A stretch of 64,000 nucleotides of DNA, taken from contig JAHBVR010000006.1 of assembly GCA_019637395.1 (NCBI GenBank), positions 186,001 to 250,000 on the forward strand, given 5' to 3'. The stretch comes from Vulcanimicrobiota bacterium (GTDB lineage Bacteria; Vulcanimicrobiota; Xenobia; Xenobiales; JADMJV01). This document shows positions 40,174 through 50,366 of this stretch, in pieces (position 1 is the stretch's first letter; every line of letters begins with the position of its first letter). Under the pieces are notes generated by a model. The model was not told the DNA's origin. It worked only from the letters and a program-made list of their open reading frames with translations, and did not search any database. Both the position numbers and the translations under genes were made by a program.

Positions 40174-40627
40174 ATCCTTTCGCTTTGGCAACCAACCTGT
40201 CGGCCCAGTTACCGAAGCGGAACAGCATTCGGCCGGCGGTGTGGTGTACAAGCGCGAAGGTCAGCGCCTGAAGATCTGCCTGGTCAGCAAGAAGAACGGG
40301 CGCATCTGGGCCCTGCCCAAAGGCCGCCTGGACCCGGGCGAGACGACCGAACAAACGGCCTACCGGGAAATTCTTGAGGAAACCGGCCACATCTCCAACG
40401 TCGGCGCCCTGATCGACGAGATCCACTACTACTTCTTTTTGAACGAAAATCAGACCTATTATCACAAGACGGTCACCTTCTACGTCATGCGGGTAACTAC
40501 CGAAAACGCTCAGCCACGGGACCAGGAGGCTGACGAAGTGGCCTGGTTCGATTTCCCCGAGGCGTTGCGCAAGCTTTCCTACCTGAATGAGAAGAAGATA
40601 CTGAAAAAAGCCCAGCGGATGGTCTAA
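40160..40627 (+). CDS. NUDIX hydrolase
   Basis: 155 residues from a TTG inside the end of the previous gene. Complete Nudix box: G-R-L-D-P-G-E followed seven residues later by R-E-I-L-E-E-T-G, with a G-G-V-V-Y strand before it and D-E-V-A-W-F after it. Resembles the diadenosine-polyphosphate and RNA-cap-type branch that also has a Y-x-x-x-K tail. Hydrolyses a nucleoside diphosphate linked to some other group; substrate not determined. One base separates its stop from the next start. Confidence 0.88.
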   Translation: MAPSESFRFGNQPVGPVTEAEQHSAGGVVYKREGQRLKICLVSKKNGRIWALPKGRLDPGETTEQTAYREILEETGHISNVGALIDEIHYYFFLNENQTYYHKTVTFYVMRVTTENAQPRDQEADEVAWFDFPEALRKLSYLNEKKILKKAQRMV

Positions 40628-40628
40628 T

Positions 40629-41138
40629 TTGTACAAGCTCGAAAAAATCACACTGGCGCCTTTTACTTGGGAACAGGCGCAGGTCTACCTCGGCTGGGTG
40701 AATCAGGAAGAAACCGCTCACCGGCTTACCCGCGCCTTGCCGGTCAGCCCGCTCGAGCACCAGCGCTGGTACGAAAGCCTGATGCAGCGTCAGGATGCCG
40801 TCGTTTTCTCAGTTTTGGAGAACGCTGGCGGAGACTACCTGGGCAATATCTGGCTCTGGGGGATTCATCCGGTGCACCGCAGCGCCGAACTGCGCATTTT
40901 GCTGGGACCCCAGGCCCAGGGCAAAGGCTACGGAACCGAGGCCTGCCGGGGCCTGCTCCGATTCGCCTTCCAGGACCTCAACTTGCACAAAGTTTTTCTT
41001 TACGTATTGAGCCACAACACCGCTGCCGTGCGCGCCTTCGAAAAAGCCGGATTCGTCAGCGAAGGAATCCTGCAGGACGAATTCTTCGTAGCCGGCAAGT
41101 ATGTAGACGCCCTGCGCATGGCCTCCTTTGCGAACTAG
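40629..41138 (+). CDS. GNAT acetyltransferase (RimJ/RimL-type)
   Basis: 169 residues from a TTG one base after the NUDIX stop. Acetyl-CoA loop G-P-Q-A-Q-G-K-G-Y-G-T-E-A, then F-Q-D-L-N-L-H-K-V-F-L-Y-V and N-T-A-A-V-R-A-F-E-K-A-G-F, the full core of the family. The C-terminus D-E-F-F-V-A-G-K-Y-V-D is that of RimJ-like and nucleotide-sugar N-acetyltransferases. Acceptor unknown. Confidence 0.87.
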   Translation: MYKLEKITLAPFTWEQAQVYLGWVNQEETAHRLTRALPVSPLEHQRWYESLMQRQDAVVFSVLENAGGDYLGNIWLWGIHPVHRSAELRILLGPQAQGKGYGTEACRGLLRFAFQDLNLHKVFLYVLSHNTAAVRAFEKAGFVSEGILQDEFFVAGKYVDALRMASFAN

Positions 41139-41215
41139 CGGATCGATTGGATCGAGATGGTAACTTTCAGGCCGAGCCAGGCCTTGTCGGCTTCCTTCCA
41201 CAGGTAAGCAGAGGC

Positions 41216-41407
41216 TCACTCGCCTTCCGATTCAGCGCGGCGCTCAGCGATAAGCTCATCGACGACGGAATTGGGACTGGGGCGAGCGCACCGCTGAATG
41301 ATCTCCTGACTGCGCTGGAGGCGAGCCAACCTGGTGGTCAAGCGCGCTTCCCCGTCCTGCACGTTGAGTGCTTTGCGAATCTCGGCGGGGACGACAACCC
41401 CGTCCAC
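41216..41407 (-). pseudogene. AbrB/MazE-type antitoxin remnant
   Basis: About 63 residues. V-V-V-P-A-E-I-R-K-A-L is the swapped-hairpin DNA-binding motif of AbrB/MazE proteins, and S-V-V-D-E-L-I-A-E-R-R-A-E is the family's usual C-terminal toxin-binding tail. The middle is about a dozen residues short (Q-D-G-E joins directly to A-R-L-T-T-R), and there is no good start: the only ATGs just upstream are in another frame. No PIN or MazF toxin follows. Probably a dead toxin-antitoxin relic; the rest of 41139-41468 is otherwise empty. Confidence 0.6.
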
Positions 41408-41468
41408 CTTCTGACATTTTCATAGCCTTCATGCCATAATGAGAGAGAATGGACAGGAGGCTGCGCAA

Positions 41469-42710
41469 GTGTCACCCGTCGACATTATGCCAGGAAAGCC
41501 TGCCGACAGGGACAACGCCGACACTTGCGAACAAGCGCACATGGATAAGGAGTGGCTTAGCCCCGGCACGGTTCTGGATCAGGGCCGTTTCGAGGTGATT
41601 CGGGCCATCAAAGCCGGGGGTATGGGCGCGGTCTACGAAGTGATCGACCATCGCCTGGACGGCAAACCGTTCGCCCTCAAGGAGATGATCAACCCCGGCC
41701 TGGACATGGAGGGCAAGCACAGCGCCCGCGAGCGCTTCATCAGCGAGATCCAGGTCATGATGACGCTGAAGCACCCCAACATCCCCAAGGTCACCGCCCA
41801 GTTCTTACACGGCAAATCCTTTTACTTCGTCATGCAGCTGGTGCGCGGCATCGATCTTTCCCAAAAACTCAAGCAGGACGGCAACCCGGGCCTGCCTCCC
41901 GGACAGGTGGTCGGCTGGGCCCTGCAAATCCTGAGCGCTTTGGAACACCTGCACAAGCGCCCGCAACCGGTGGTGCACCGCGATATCAAGCCTTCCAACC
42001 TGCTGCTGGACGAGGACACCGGGCGCATCTCCCTGATCGACTTCGGCATCTCGGCCGCCAGCAATCCCGGCGAAGGCCTGTGGATCGGCACACCTGGCTA
42101 TGCTCCGCCCGAGCAGCAATGGGGCAGGCCCGAACCCAGGTCGGACCTGTATGCCCTGGGCGCCACCATACATCATCTGATTACCGGCATCAAACCCAAC
42201 AACGACTTCGAGTTCGAAGACCTGAAGGTGGACGCTCAGCTCAACAAAGCCGTCAAAGCCGCCCTGATGAGCTGGCCCGACGAGCGCGTGGCCAGCGCCC
42301 AGGCCATGGCCGAGTCGCTCCGCCATCTGAAGAACATCCAGGTAGAGATGCCGGCCATGGATGATCAGGACTTCGACGGAGCGGTTGAAGCTTACAAGAA
42401 CGAAGTTCTCGACCCTTCCCTGAAAGAACTGATCTCGCGCTACGGCAATGAGTGCCACACCCGCTTTCTGCCGCACAATCTCGACTATCTGCAGTTTGTG
42501 CTGGCCAGCCCGACCCCATTCGAACTGCAGATCACCAAGGACGAAAACCGCAACGTGGTGGCTTTCCGCGAAAAACAGGGCATTCTGGATGCGCGCCTGC
42601 TCGGTGAAGTCGATCCCCAATCCAGCGATCGAGCCGAGAAGACCCAGGAGATCTTGACTCAGTACGTGCAGGACTACGAGGAGTCGAAAGGCTGGGGAGT
42701 CGCGTTTTGA
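41469..42710 (+). CDS. Serine/threonine protein kinase
   Basis: 413 residues if started at the GTG at 41469, chosen because GGAGG lies eight bases before it; an ATG at 41439 in frame has no ribosome site. Kinase domain about 35-285: glycine loop I-K-A-G-G-M-G-A-V-Y, V-A/F-A-L-K lysine, catalytic H-R-D-I-K-P-S-N, D-F-G-I-S and G-T-P-G-Y-A-P-P-E-Q. All residues for activity are present. The C-terminal 130 residues are soluble, unknown and lack membrane helices or PASTA repeats, so the kinase is cytoplasmic. Followed 55 bases later by the GGDEF-like gene. Confidence 0.92.
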   Translation: MSPVDIMPGKPADRDNADTCEQAHMDKEWLSPGTVLDQGRFEVIRAIKAGGMGAVYEVIDHRLDGKPFALKEMINPGLDMEGKHSARERFISEIQVMMTLKHPNIPKVTAQFLHGKSFYFVMQLVRGIDLSQKLKQDGNPGLPPGQVVGWALQILSALEHLHKRPQPVVHRDIKPSNLLLDEDTGRISLIDFGISAASNPGEGLWIGTPGYAPPEQQWGRPEPRSDLYALGATIHHLITGIKPNNDFEFEDLKVDAQLNKAVKAALMSWPDERVASAQAMAESLRHLKNIQVEMPAMDDQDFDGAVEAYKNEVLDPSLKELISRYGNECHTRFLPHNLDYLQFVLASPTPFELQITKDENRNVVAFREKQGILDARLLGEVDPQSSDRAEKTQEILTQYVQDYEESKGWGVAF

Positions 42711-42765
42711 AGATTTTTCAGTTTCCAAAGTAGGGCATGAACGGCGGAAAGCCAAAGGAGGCAGG

Positions 42766-43308
42766 ATGTTAGATAAACTCAGTGGTCTACTCGAGCGCAA
42801 GGCGTTCCTGGCCAAGGTGGATGAAGAACTCAAGCGAGCGGTGCGCTATCGGCGCCCCTTCGGTTTCCTCATGATCGACCTGGCGCACAACCACTTCAGC
42901 CAGGATCGCGACGTGCGCTGGTCCATGGGCTACAGCCTGCTCAAACAACTGGCCGCTGTTCTCAAATCGGGCCTGCGCGACGTGGACGTGCTCGGCCGCT
43001 TTGATGGCGAAGTCTTCGGCGCGGCCTTGCCGGAAACCGACGTAGCCGGTGCTGCCATCGCGGCAGAAAGAGTACGCAAGACAGTAGCCGACCACTGGTT
43101 TATGGGTACTACTCAAGAGGACCGGGTTCGCGTGGCCGTCAACGTCGGCTTCGTGACCTTTCCCGAGCACGGGGACACCATCCAGGCCCTGATCGAGGCC
43201 TCCAAAGGAGCCCTGGAGCAGGCCAAAACCGACGGTGGGAACAAAGTCGTTGAAGGTCAGCGTATCGTCGTCGAAGAGGGAGAACCCGAAGCTGCTCCTC
43301 CAGAGTAG
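42766..43308 (+). CDS. Degenerate GGDEF-domain protein
   Basis: 180 residues, strong ribosome site (AGGAGG) before ATG. The diguanylate-cyclase fold is recognisable: G-L-L-E-R-K-A-F at the start, F-L-M-I-D-L in the metal strand, and A-V-N-V-G-F-V-T-F-P near the end. The signature that should read G-G-D-E-F is D-G-E-V-F (in G-R-F-D-G-E-V-F), so the catalytic acidic residue is lost and c-di-GMP synthesis is unlikely. No sensor or membrane domain. Probably a nucleotide-binding or structural regulator, perhaps linked to the kinase upstream. Confidence 0.83.
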   Translation: MLDKLSGLLERKAFLAKVDEELKRAVRYRRPFGFLMIDLAHNHFSQDRDVRWSMGYSLLKQLAAVLKSGLRDVDVLGRFDGEVFGAALPETDVAGAAIAAERVRKTVADHWFMGTTQEDRVRVAVNVGFVTFPEHGDTIQALIEASKGALEQAKTDGGNKVVEGQRIVVEEGEPEAAPPE

Positions 43309-43330
43309 CCCGGTGTTAACAAGTGTCGCG

Positions 43331-43360
43331 TTGACAATAATTTGCGGCGCGTGCTATGTT
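43331..43360 (+). promoter_or_regulatory. Promoter upstream of wecA-wecB-atp
   Basis: A perfect TTGACA at 43331-43336 followed after 18 bases by TATGTT (43355-43360), or after 17 by CTATGT. It lies in the 111-base gap before wecA, the only gap over 60 bases upstream of the ATP synthase genes. Because the following genes overlap or nearly touch, it may drive the whole run through atpC and murA. Confidence 0.6.
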
Positions 43361-43419
43361 CCCGGGCGAAATGGAGTTCGTAAGCTTCTGAGGTCGAGGC
43401 CCGAAATGGAGAGGAAAGT

Positions 43420-44391
43420 ATGCACGCCACAATCAGTTTGGTAGCGTTCACGCTCGGATGCCTGGGCACTCTGGGCATCACGCCCCTGGTCAAACGCATC
43501 GCCACCGCCGCCGGCGCCATCGACCGGCCCAACGCCCGTAAGGTGCACAAGGTCCCGACCCCGCTTTGGGGCGGGCTCGGGGTCTTCCTCTCGCTCTCCG
43601 TGGCTATCCTGGCCACTCTGAAAATCTTCTCGGCCGACATCGCCATGACGGCCACCAACTGGTCCAACCTCACCGGCATGCTGCTGGGCAGCCTGATGAT
43701 CGTGCTCACCGGCATGTGGGACGACCGCTACAACATGCCGGCCAAGGTCAAACTGATCTGCCAGATTGGCACCGCCCTGGTGATGTGCAAGTTCGGCATC
43801 CGTATCGGCTTCGTGACCGGCCTGGGCAGCGACTACTTCTTCTTCTCGGAATGGCAGGAGTGGGTCCTGACCATCTTCTGGATCGTCGGCATTACCAATG
43901 CCATCAACCTGCTGGACGGCCTGGACGGCCTGGTGGCCGGCGTAGCCCTGGGCAGTTCGTTGGTCTTCGGCTTTGTCTCGGCCCTGCAAGGCCAATGGAT
44001 GGTCATGCTGGTCATGGCCGCCATCGCCGGGTGCTGCCTGGGCTTTCTGCGCTACAACTTCAATCCCGCCACCATCTTTATGGGGGACACCGGCAGCCTG
44101 CTGCTCGGCCTGAACTTCGCCGGCTGGTCCATCGTCGGCGCCATCAAGGTCACCCTCTCGCTAACGCTGGTCATCCCCATCCTGATTATGGCCGTGCCGA
44201 TTTTCGACACCGCCTTCGCCATCGTGCGCCGCGGCCTGGCCCGACGCCCCATTTTCAGCCCCGACAAAGAGCATCTCCACCACCGCCTGCTCGGCCTGGG
44301 AATGTCCCAGCGTCAAGCCGTGGTTCTGATTTACGGCATCAACATGGCCTTCGGCCTGGCCGGTCTCGCGCTCGCTTACGTCGTCCACTAA
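43420..44391 (+). CDS. wecA: Undecaprenyl-phosphate sugar-1-phosphate transferase (WecA/MraY family)
   Basis: 323 residues, polytopic with about ten hydrophobic helices. Cytoplasmic catalytic motifs are all present: G-M-W-D-D-R-Y-N (the D-D pair), N-L-L-D-G-L-D-G-L, F-N-P-A-T-I-F-M-G-D-T-G-S and the H-L-H-H-R-L motif. These place it in the WecA/TagO branch, which attaches HexNAc-1-phosphate to undecaprenyl phosphate to start a surface polysaccharide. Adjacent wecB supports UDP-GlcNAc use. Confidence 0.92.
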   Translation: MHATISLVAFTLGCLGTLGITPLVKRIATAAGAIDRPNARKVHKVPTPLWGGLGVFLSLSVAILATLKIFSADIAMTATNWSNLTGMLLGSLMIVLTGMWDDRYNMPAKVKLICQIGTALVMCKFGIRIGFVTGLGSDYFFFSEWQEWVLTIFWIVGITNAINLLDGLDGLVAGVALGSSLVFGFVSALQGQWMVMLVMAAIAGCCLGFLRYNFNPATIFMGDTGSLLLGLNFAGWSIVGAIKVTLSLTLVIPILIMAVPIFDTAFAIVRRGLARRPIFSPDKEHLHHRLLGLGMSQRQAVVLIYGINMAFGLAGLALAYVVH

Positions 44392-44392
44392 C

Positions 44393-45559
44393 ATGTCGCA
44401 GATCCGGGTAATGAGTGTTTTCGGGACCCGCCCGGAAGCAATCAAGATGGCTCCCGTCCTGCTGGCGCTGGAGAAAGACTCCCACTTTACCCCGATTCAC
44501 GTAGCCACCGGCCAGCACCGCGAGATGCTCGACCAGGTGCTCAGCCTTTTCGAAATCAAACCGCACGTCGACCTGAACATCATGGAGCCCAACCAGACCC
44601 TCTACGGAATTACCCGCAAGGCGCTCGAGGGACTGGAGATGGAGATCGTGGCGCAGAAGCCCGATTTGATCCTCGTGCAAGGGGACACCACCACCGCCTT
44701 CGTGGCCGGCCTGGCCGGATTTTACGCGAAAGTGCCGGTGGGGCACGTGGAAGCAGGGCTGCGCACCCATAACGTCTACGACCCCTTCCCGGAAGAAATG
44801 AACCGGCGCCTGCTCAGCCAGTTGACCGACCTGCACTTCGCGCCCACCGACAGCTCCTGCGAGAATCTGCTCAAAGAAGGCTTTGCCAAAGAGAAGATCG
44901 TAATCACCGGCAACACCGTCACCGACGCTCTGCTCAGTATCGCCGCCGGCCTGCCCGATGGATTGCCGGCTGAGCTGCCCCAGATCAGCCCGGAAAAGCG
45001 CATGATTTTGGTGGAAACGCACCGGCGTGAAAATCTCGGTACACCGATGCAGGAAATCTGTACAGCCCTCAGAACGCTTGTGAACGATTTCACAAACTGT
45101 GAGATCATCTTTAGCGTGCACAAGAACCCGAAGGTTCGTGAAGTCGTGTTCCCGGCGCTCCAAGGGGTGGAGCGCGTTCACCTGATCGAGCCGGTGGATT
45201 ATCCCACTCTCATTCGGTTGATGCGCGCCAGTACCTTGATTCTCACCGACTCCGGTGGGATTCAAGAGGAAGCGCCCTCGCTGGGCAAACCGGTACTGGT
45301 GCTGCGCAAAACCACCGAGCGACCCGAGGGCGTGCATGCCGGGGTAGCCAAGTTGGTGGGTACTGACCAGAGCGTCATTGTGTCGGAAGCATCCCGCCTA
45401 CTGTCTGACTCGCAAGCTTATCGAGCTATGAGCCAGGTGGCCAGTCCCTACGGTGACGGCCGGGCGGCTGAACGAATTTTGGCCGCCATTCGTCATCGGT
45501 TTGGAATTGACGCCGACCGGCCGCGCGATTTCTCGCCTGGCCTGGTCGCCAATAAGTGA
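44393..45559 (+). CDS. wecB: UDP-N-acetylglucosamine 2-epimerase
   Basis: 388 residues. Diagnostic motifs: V-F-G-T-R-P-E-A-I-K-M-A-P at the N-terminus, G-H-V-E-A-G-L-R-T, T-G-N-T-V-T-D-A, E-T-H-R-R-E-N and T-D-S-G-G-I-Q-E-E-A-P. Non-hydrolysing epimerase that gives UDP-ManNAc for surface glycans. Starts one base after the wecA stop and ends in a GTGA overlap with the first atp gene, so sugar-lipid and ATP-synthase genes share a transcript. Confidence 0.96.
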   Translation: MSQIRVMSVFGTRPEAIKMAPVLLALEKDSHFTPIHVATGQHREMLDQVLSLFEIKPHVDLNIMEPNQTLYGITRKALEGLEMEIVAQKPDLILVQGDTTTAFVAGLAGFYAKVPVGHVEAGLRTHNVYDPFPEEMNRRLLSQLTDLHFAPTDSSCENLLKEGFAKEKIVITGNTVTDALLSIAAGLPDGLPAELPQISPEKRMILVETHRRENLGTPMQEICTALRTLVNDFTNCEIIFSVHKNPKVREVVFPALQGVERVHLIEPVDYPTLIRLMRASTLILTDSGGIQEEAPSLGKPVLVLRKTTERPEGVHAGVAKLVGTDQSVIVSEASRLLSDSQAYRAMSQVASPYGDGRAAERILAAIRHRFGIDADRPRDFSPGLVANK

Positions 45560-45837
45560 GCGAGTCCGACGAGTTAGAGGAACTGCAGGAGCAGATTCAA
45601 CGGCTCAAGGGCCCGCCCGAACAGAAATCCGAGGGCGGACAGATGGCCGGAATGGGCCTGGTCTTCTCTCTCGGCTTCACGGTACTCGGCGCATTGATGG
45701 CCGGCGATCATTTTGGCCGCTACCTCAGTGAAAAAGCAGGGAATCCGCAATACTCTATGGTAGGGTGGGGCCTCGGTCTGGGGTTGGCCCTGGTGGGAGC
45801 ATACTTTTTGCTCCGTCCCTACTTGAAACAGCAATGA
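45556..45837 (+). CDS. AtpZ-like ATP synthase accessory protein
   Basis: 93 residues from a GTG overlapping the wecB stop. Soluble acidic helix (D-E-L-E-E-L-Q-E-Q-I-Q) then two membrane helices (about 36-53 and 66-85) joined by a short loop with G-D-H-F-G-R-Y. This is the AtpZ/Gene1-type plan of proteins encoded ahead of atp operons and thought to help c-ring assembly or ion supply. Overlaps the next gene by 4 bases. Confidence 0.75.
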   Translation: MSESDELEELQEQIQRLKGPPEQKSEGGQMAGMGLVFSLGFTVLGALMAGDHFGRYLSEKAGNPQYSMVGWGLGLGLALVGAYFLLRPYLKQQ

Positions 45838-46080
45838 TTTCAGCGGGATTTGCGCTCGGGTTCCTGGTGGCCGGTCTACACTGGTGGCTGTTTGCCGCGC
45901 AACGCAAGTCGCTCGGCGGAAGTTTCACCACCCGGTACGTCCTCTGGACCTTCGCCGGGCGCTGGGGACTGACCATCGCCCTCGCGGTCCTCTGCTTGCA
46001 GGGACTGCGGGTCAAACACGGAGATTTTATGACCGGATTTCTGGTGGCCTCACTGGCCGTCAGAATCAAAGGAGTCCTGA

Positions 46081-46109
<29 letters not shown>
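45834..46109 (+). CDS. atpI: AtpI-like ATP synthase subunit I
   Basis: 91 residues from the ATG at 45834 (ATGA overlap); an earlier in-frame start at 45765 lies within the preceding gene. Four short hydrophobic helices with little loop, as in AtpI-type chaperones of the rotor ring. Sequence similarity in this family is weak, so the call rests on size, topology and position directly before atpB, which it overlaps by 29 bases. Confidence 0.7.
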
Positions 46110-47261
<1,152 letters not shown>

Positions 47262-47300
47262 ACAGCTACTTTGGGCCGTCGGCCCCCTGAGGTATAGAGC

Positions 47301-47798
47301 ATGGAAGCAATCGTAAATTTCCTCGAAAGCCTGCACTTTTCACCCTATGTGTTCGGCATCCAGATCTTTCTCTTCTTGGGCTTTCACATGACCATGAAGA
47401 CGTTGATCTACGACCCCATCGGGCGCGCCCGCAACGAGCGCGAAGGGCGGATCGACGGCCATCTGGCCAGGGCGGAAGCCGCCGCGGCCAACGCCAAGGG
47501 CATGAAGCTGAAGTATGACGAGGAAATCAAAGCTCAGAGGGCGGTCCTTGCTCAAGAACTGAAAGAAGCCACGGACAAGGCCGAAAAAGCCGCCGCCGAG
47601 CGCATGCAGTTGGCGCGGGACGAAGCCGGTAAGCTGACCGACGACGCCAACGCCCGTCTGAATGACGAAGAAAATCAGCTCAAAGCGAGCATGGATCAGG
47701 AAGCGGGCAAACTGGCCCTGGCAGTCGCCAGTCAGGTGGTCCGCAACAGTCTCTCGGAAGACGCTCAGGGCCGGGTCCTGGCGCAGTTGAAAGGGTAA
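47301..47798 (+). CDS. atpF: ATP synthase F0 subunit b (first copy)
   Basis: 165 residues: one N-terminal membrane helix (about 17-33), then a long charged helix (A-R-A-E-A-A-A-A-N-A-K and following) that forms the peripheral stalk. It is followed three bases later by a second b-type gene, so the stalk is probably a b/b-prime heterodimer as in cyanobacteria and alphaproteobacteria. Confidence 0.92.
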   Translation: MEAIVNFLESLHFSPYVFGIQIFLFLGFHMTMKTLIYDPIGRARNEREGRIDGHLARAEAAAANAKGMKLKYDEEIKAQRAVLAQELKEATDKAEKAAAERMQLARDEAGKLTDDANARLNDEENQLKASMDQEAGKLALAVASQVVRNSLSEDAQGRVLAQLKG

Positions 47799-47801
47799 GC
47801 C

Positions 47802-48287
47802 ATGGAGTTTGATGCCTTTGGCTTCTTCATCTCAATTCTCAACTTTGGCGTAATGTTCGCCCTCTTCTACCACGTGGTCATCACCCCGATGGAAGAAGCA
47901 GTGGTGGTGCGTCGCCAGAAAGTGACCAGCCGCCTGGATGAAATCCGGGGCACGCTGGCCGCCGCCGAAAAGCTCGAGAACGAAACGAAGAGCCAGTTTG
48001 CCAAACTAGAATCCGAAAAAGCCGAGATGCGTCAGGCCACCGAGCGCGAAATTGCTCGCATCCAGGAGCATCTGCAGACCGAAACGGAGCGCGATGCCCA
48101 GCATCTGGTCGCCAAGACTCAGCGCGAGCTGGACAAGAACCGCCAGGAAACGCTGGCGGCTCTCAATCGCCAGTTGACCGACCGGGCCATGGAACGAGTG
48201 GATACGCTGCTCAGCCGGGCTATGGACGCCCAGGCCAGGCAAGCCAGCGCCAGCCAGGTGCTGGGAAAGGTAGGCGCTCGTGGTTAA
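47802..48287 (+). CDS. ATP synthase F0 subunit b-type (second copy)
   Basis: 161 residues with one membrane helix (about 6-28) and a coiled-coil stalk helix (A-A-A-E-K-L-E-N-E-T-K). Sequence differs strongly from the first copy, consistent with an old b/b-prime pair rather than a recent duplication. Which of the two is b-prime cannot be decided here. Overlaps atpH by 8 bases. Confidence 0.9.
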   Translation: MEFDAFGFFISILNFGVMFALFYHVVITPMEEAVVVRRQKVTSRLDEIRGTLAAAEKLENETKSQFAKLESEKAEMRQATEREIARIQEHLQTETERDAQHLVAKTQRELDKNRQETLAALNRQLTDRAMERVDTLLSRAMDAQARQASASQVLGKVGARG

Positions 48288-48837
48288 CGCAATCGGCGTC
48301 CGCTACGCCCAGGCCCTGTTCGACATGGCCAGGTCCAAAAACCAGGTCGACCCCCAACTGGCCGATCTGGTCAAGGTGCAACTGATCTTCCGCGAACATG
48401 AACCGCTTTCGCGCGCGCTGCAGTCACCGACCATCCCCTCACCGGTGAAGAAGTCGATCCTTCAAAAGGTGCTCTCGGGACGGGTCAGCGACACCACCAT
48501 GCATTTCTTCTTTGTGCTGGTGGACAAAGGCCGCGAAGTCTACGTGGACTCGGTGGTCGAATCGTATCGCGAACTGCTGCGGCAATCGCGCGACGAAGTC
48601 AAGGTCGTGGTGCAATCGGCCGACAAGCTCGACGGCGCGCTGGTCAAGCAGGTCGAAGCGAGCATGAAGAGCTACACCGGCAAAAAAGTGGAGCTTGAAT
48701 TCGAAGTGGTGCCCGAACTGCTGGGCGGACTGTTGTTCCGCATCGGGGATCGCATCATCGACGGAACCATCCGTCATCAACTGAACCAGATTCATGAGCG
48801 GCTCTCCAAAGCGAGCGCCGCCGCCGTAGGAGGCTAG
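48280..48837 (+). CDS. atpH: ATP synthase F1 subunit delta
   Basis: 185 residues from a GTG. N-terminal helical bundle begins [11 protein letters not shown]; the C-terminal part carries [13 protein letters not shown], the motif shared by delta/OSCP proteins. It joins the top of F1 to the b stalk. Confidence 0.94.
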   Translation: MVNAIGVRYAQALFDMARSKNQVDPQLADLVKVQLIFREHEPLSRALQSPTIPSPVKKSILQKVLSGRVSDTTMHFFFVLVDKGREVYVDSVVESYRELLRQSRDEVKVVVQSADKLDGALVKQVEASMKSYTGKKVELEFEVVPELLGGLLFRIGDRIIDGTIRHQLNQIHERLSKASAAAVGG

Positions 48838-48841
48838 AACA

Positions 48842-50362
48842 ATGGCGATTCGTGCCGAAGAAATTTCCGATATTCTTATCAAAGAAATCGAGGGCTACCA
48901 ACCCGACGTCAAGGAGCAGCCGTATGGCACGGTCATCCAGGTGGGCGACAACATCGCCACCGTCTACGGCCTGCGCTCGGTCCGCTTCGGCGAACTGCTG
49001 AAGTTCGAAACCGGCCAGATGGGTCTGGCTCTGAACCTGGAAGAGGACACCATCGGCGTGGTCATCCTGGGTAAGGACGACGACATCAAGGAAGGCCACC
49101 GCGTCGAATCGACGGGCCGCATCAGCGAAGTCCCGGTCGGTGACGCCATGCTGGGCCGCACGGTGGACGCCCTGGGCCAGCCCATCGACGGCAAGGGCCC
49201 CATCGTCACCGAAGCCACCCGCACCCTGGAGTTCACCGCTCCCATCGTGCCCGAGCGCCAACCGGTGCACGAGCCGATGCTGACCGGCATCAAGGCCATC
49301 GACGCTCTGGTTCCCGTCGGCCGCGGCCAGCGCCAGCTGATCATCGGCGACCGTCAGACCGGTAAGACGGCCATCGCTCTCGACGCCATCATCAACCAGA
49401 AAGATACGGGCGTGCTCTGCGTCTACGTGGCCGTCGGCCAGAAGACCAACACGATCTCCTCCATCGTGGAAGACCTGCGCCGTCACGACGCCCTCAAGCA
49501 TACCGTCATCGTGGCCGCCACCGCCAACGACCCGCCCTCGATGCTCTACCTGGCTCCCTACACCGGCTGCGCTATCGCCGAGTACCTGATGTATTCCGGC
49601 AAGCACGTGCTCATTATCTATGACGACCTGACCAAGCACGCCAAAGCCTACCGCGAAATTTCGCTGCTGCTGCGCCGTCCTCCGGGCCGCGAAGCTTACC
49701 CGGGCGACGTGTTCTTCTTGCACTCCCGCCTGCTCGAGCGCGCCGCCAAGCTGAGCGACGACATGGGCAAGGGTTCGATGACGGCCCTGCCCATCATCGA
49801 AACCCAGCTGGGCGACGTGTCCGCCTACATTCCCACCAACGTGATTTCCATCACCGACGGCCAGATCTACCTGGATACCGACCAGTTCTATCAGGGTATC
49901 CGCCCGGCCGTGGACGTGGGCCTGTCGGTCTCCCGCGTGGGCGGCGCCGCCCAGATCAAGGCTATGAAAACCGTGGCCGGCCCGCTGCGTCTGGACCTGG
50001 CCCAATACCGCAATCTGGCCGCTTACACCAAGCTCTCGGCCGACGAGCTGGACAAAGCCAGCCGCGATCAGTTGACCCGTGGTGAGCGCATCACCGCCGT
50101 GCTCAAGCAAAAGCAGTTCGTGCCCATGCCGGTAGAGCGCGAAGTGGCCATCATCTACGGCGCCACCAAGGGTTACCTGGACGAGCTGCCGCTCAACACC
50201 ATCGAACGCTTCGAAGAAGGCTTCCATACCTTTGTGGCTGAGAAGTATTCCCAAATCCACAGCGGCATTCGTGAGGCCAAGGCCATCACACCGGAAGTGG
50301 AAACCGCCCTCAAAGAGGCTCTGGCCGCCTACCTCAAACAATTCAAAGCGTCGCTGGCCTAG
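48842..50362 (+). CDS. atpA: ATP synthase F1 subunit alpha
   Basis: 506 residues, standard length. P-loop [16 protein letters not shown] and the alpha signature [13 protein letters not shown] are all present. Binds nucleotide without hydrolysing it and forms the alternating hexamer with beta. Confidence 0.98.
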   Translation: MAIRAEEISDILIKEIEGYQPDVKEQPYGTVIQVGDNIATVYGLRSVRFGELLKFETGQMGLALNLEEDTIGVVILGKDDDIKEGHRVESTGRISEVPVGDAMLGRTVDALGQPIDGKGPIVTEATRTLEFTAPIVPERQPVHEPMLTGIKAIDALVPVGRGQRQLIIGDRQTGKTAIALDAIINQKDTGVLCVYVAVGQKTNTISSIVEDLRRHDALKHTVIVAATANDPPSMLYLAPYTGCAIAEYLMYSGKHVLIIYDDLTKHAKAYREISLLLRRPPGREAYPGDVFFLHSRLLERAAKLSDDMGKGSMTALPIIETQLGDVSAYIPTNVISITDGQIYLDTDQFYQGIRPAVDVGLSVSRVGGAAQIKAMKTVAGPLRLDLAQYRNLAAYTKLSADELDKASRDQLTRGERITAVLKQKQFVPMPVEREVAIIYGATKGYLDELPLNTIERFEEGFHTFVAEKYSQIHSGIREAKAITPEVETALKEALAAYLKQFKASLA

Positions 50363-50366
50363 TCCG

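Noticed and set aside
41139-41468. Functional toxin-antitoxin pair
   Set aside because: The antitoxin frame lacks a start and a central segment, and no toxin gene adjoins it.
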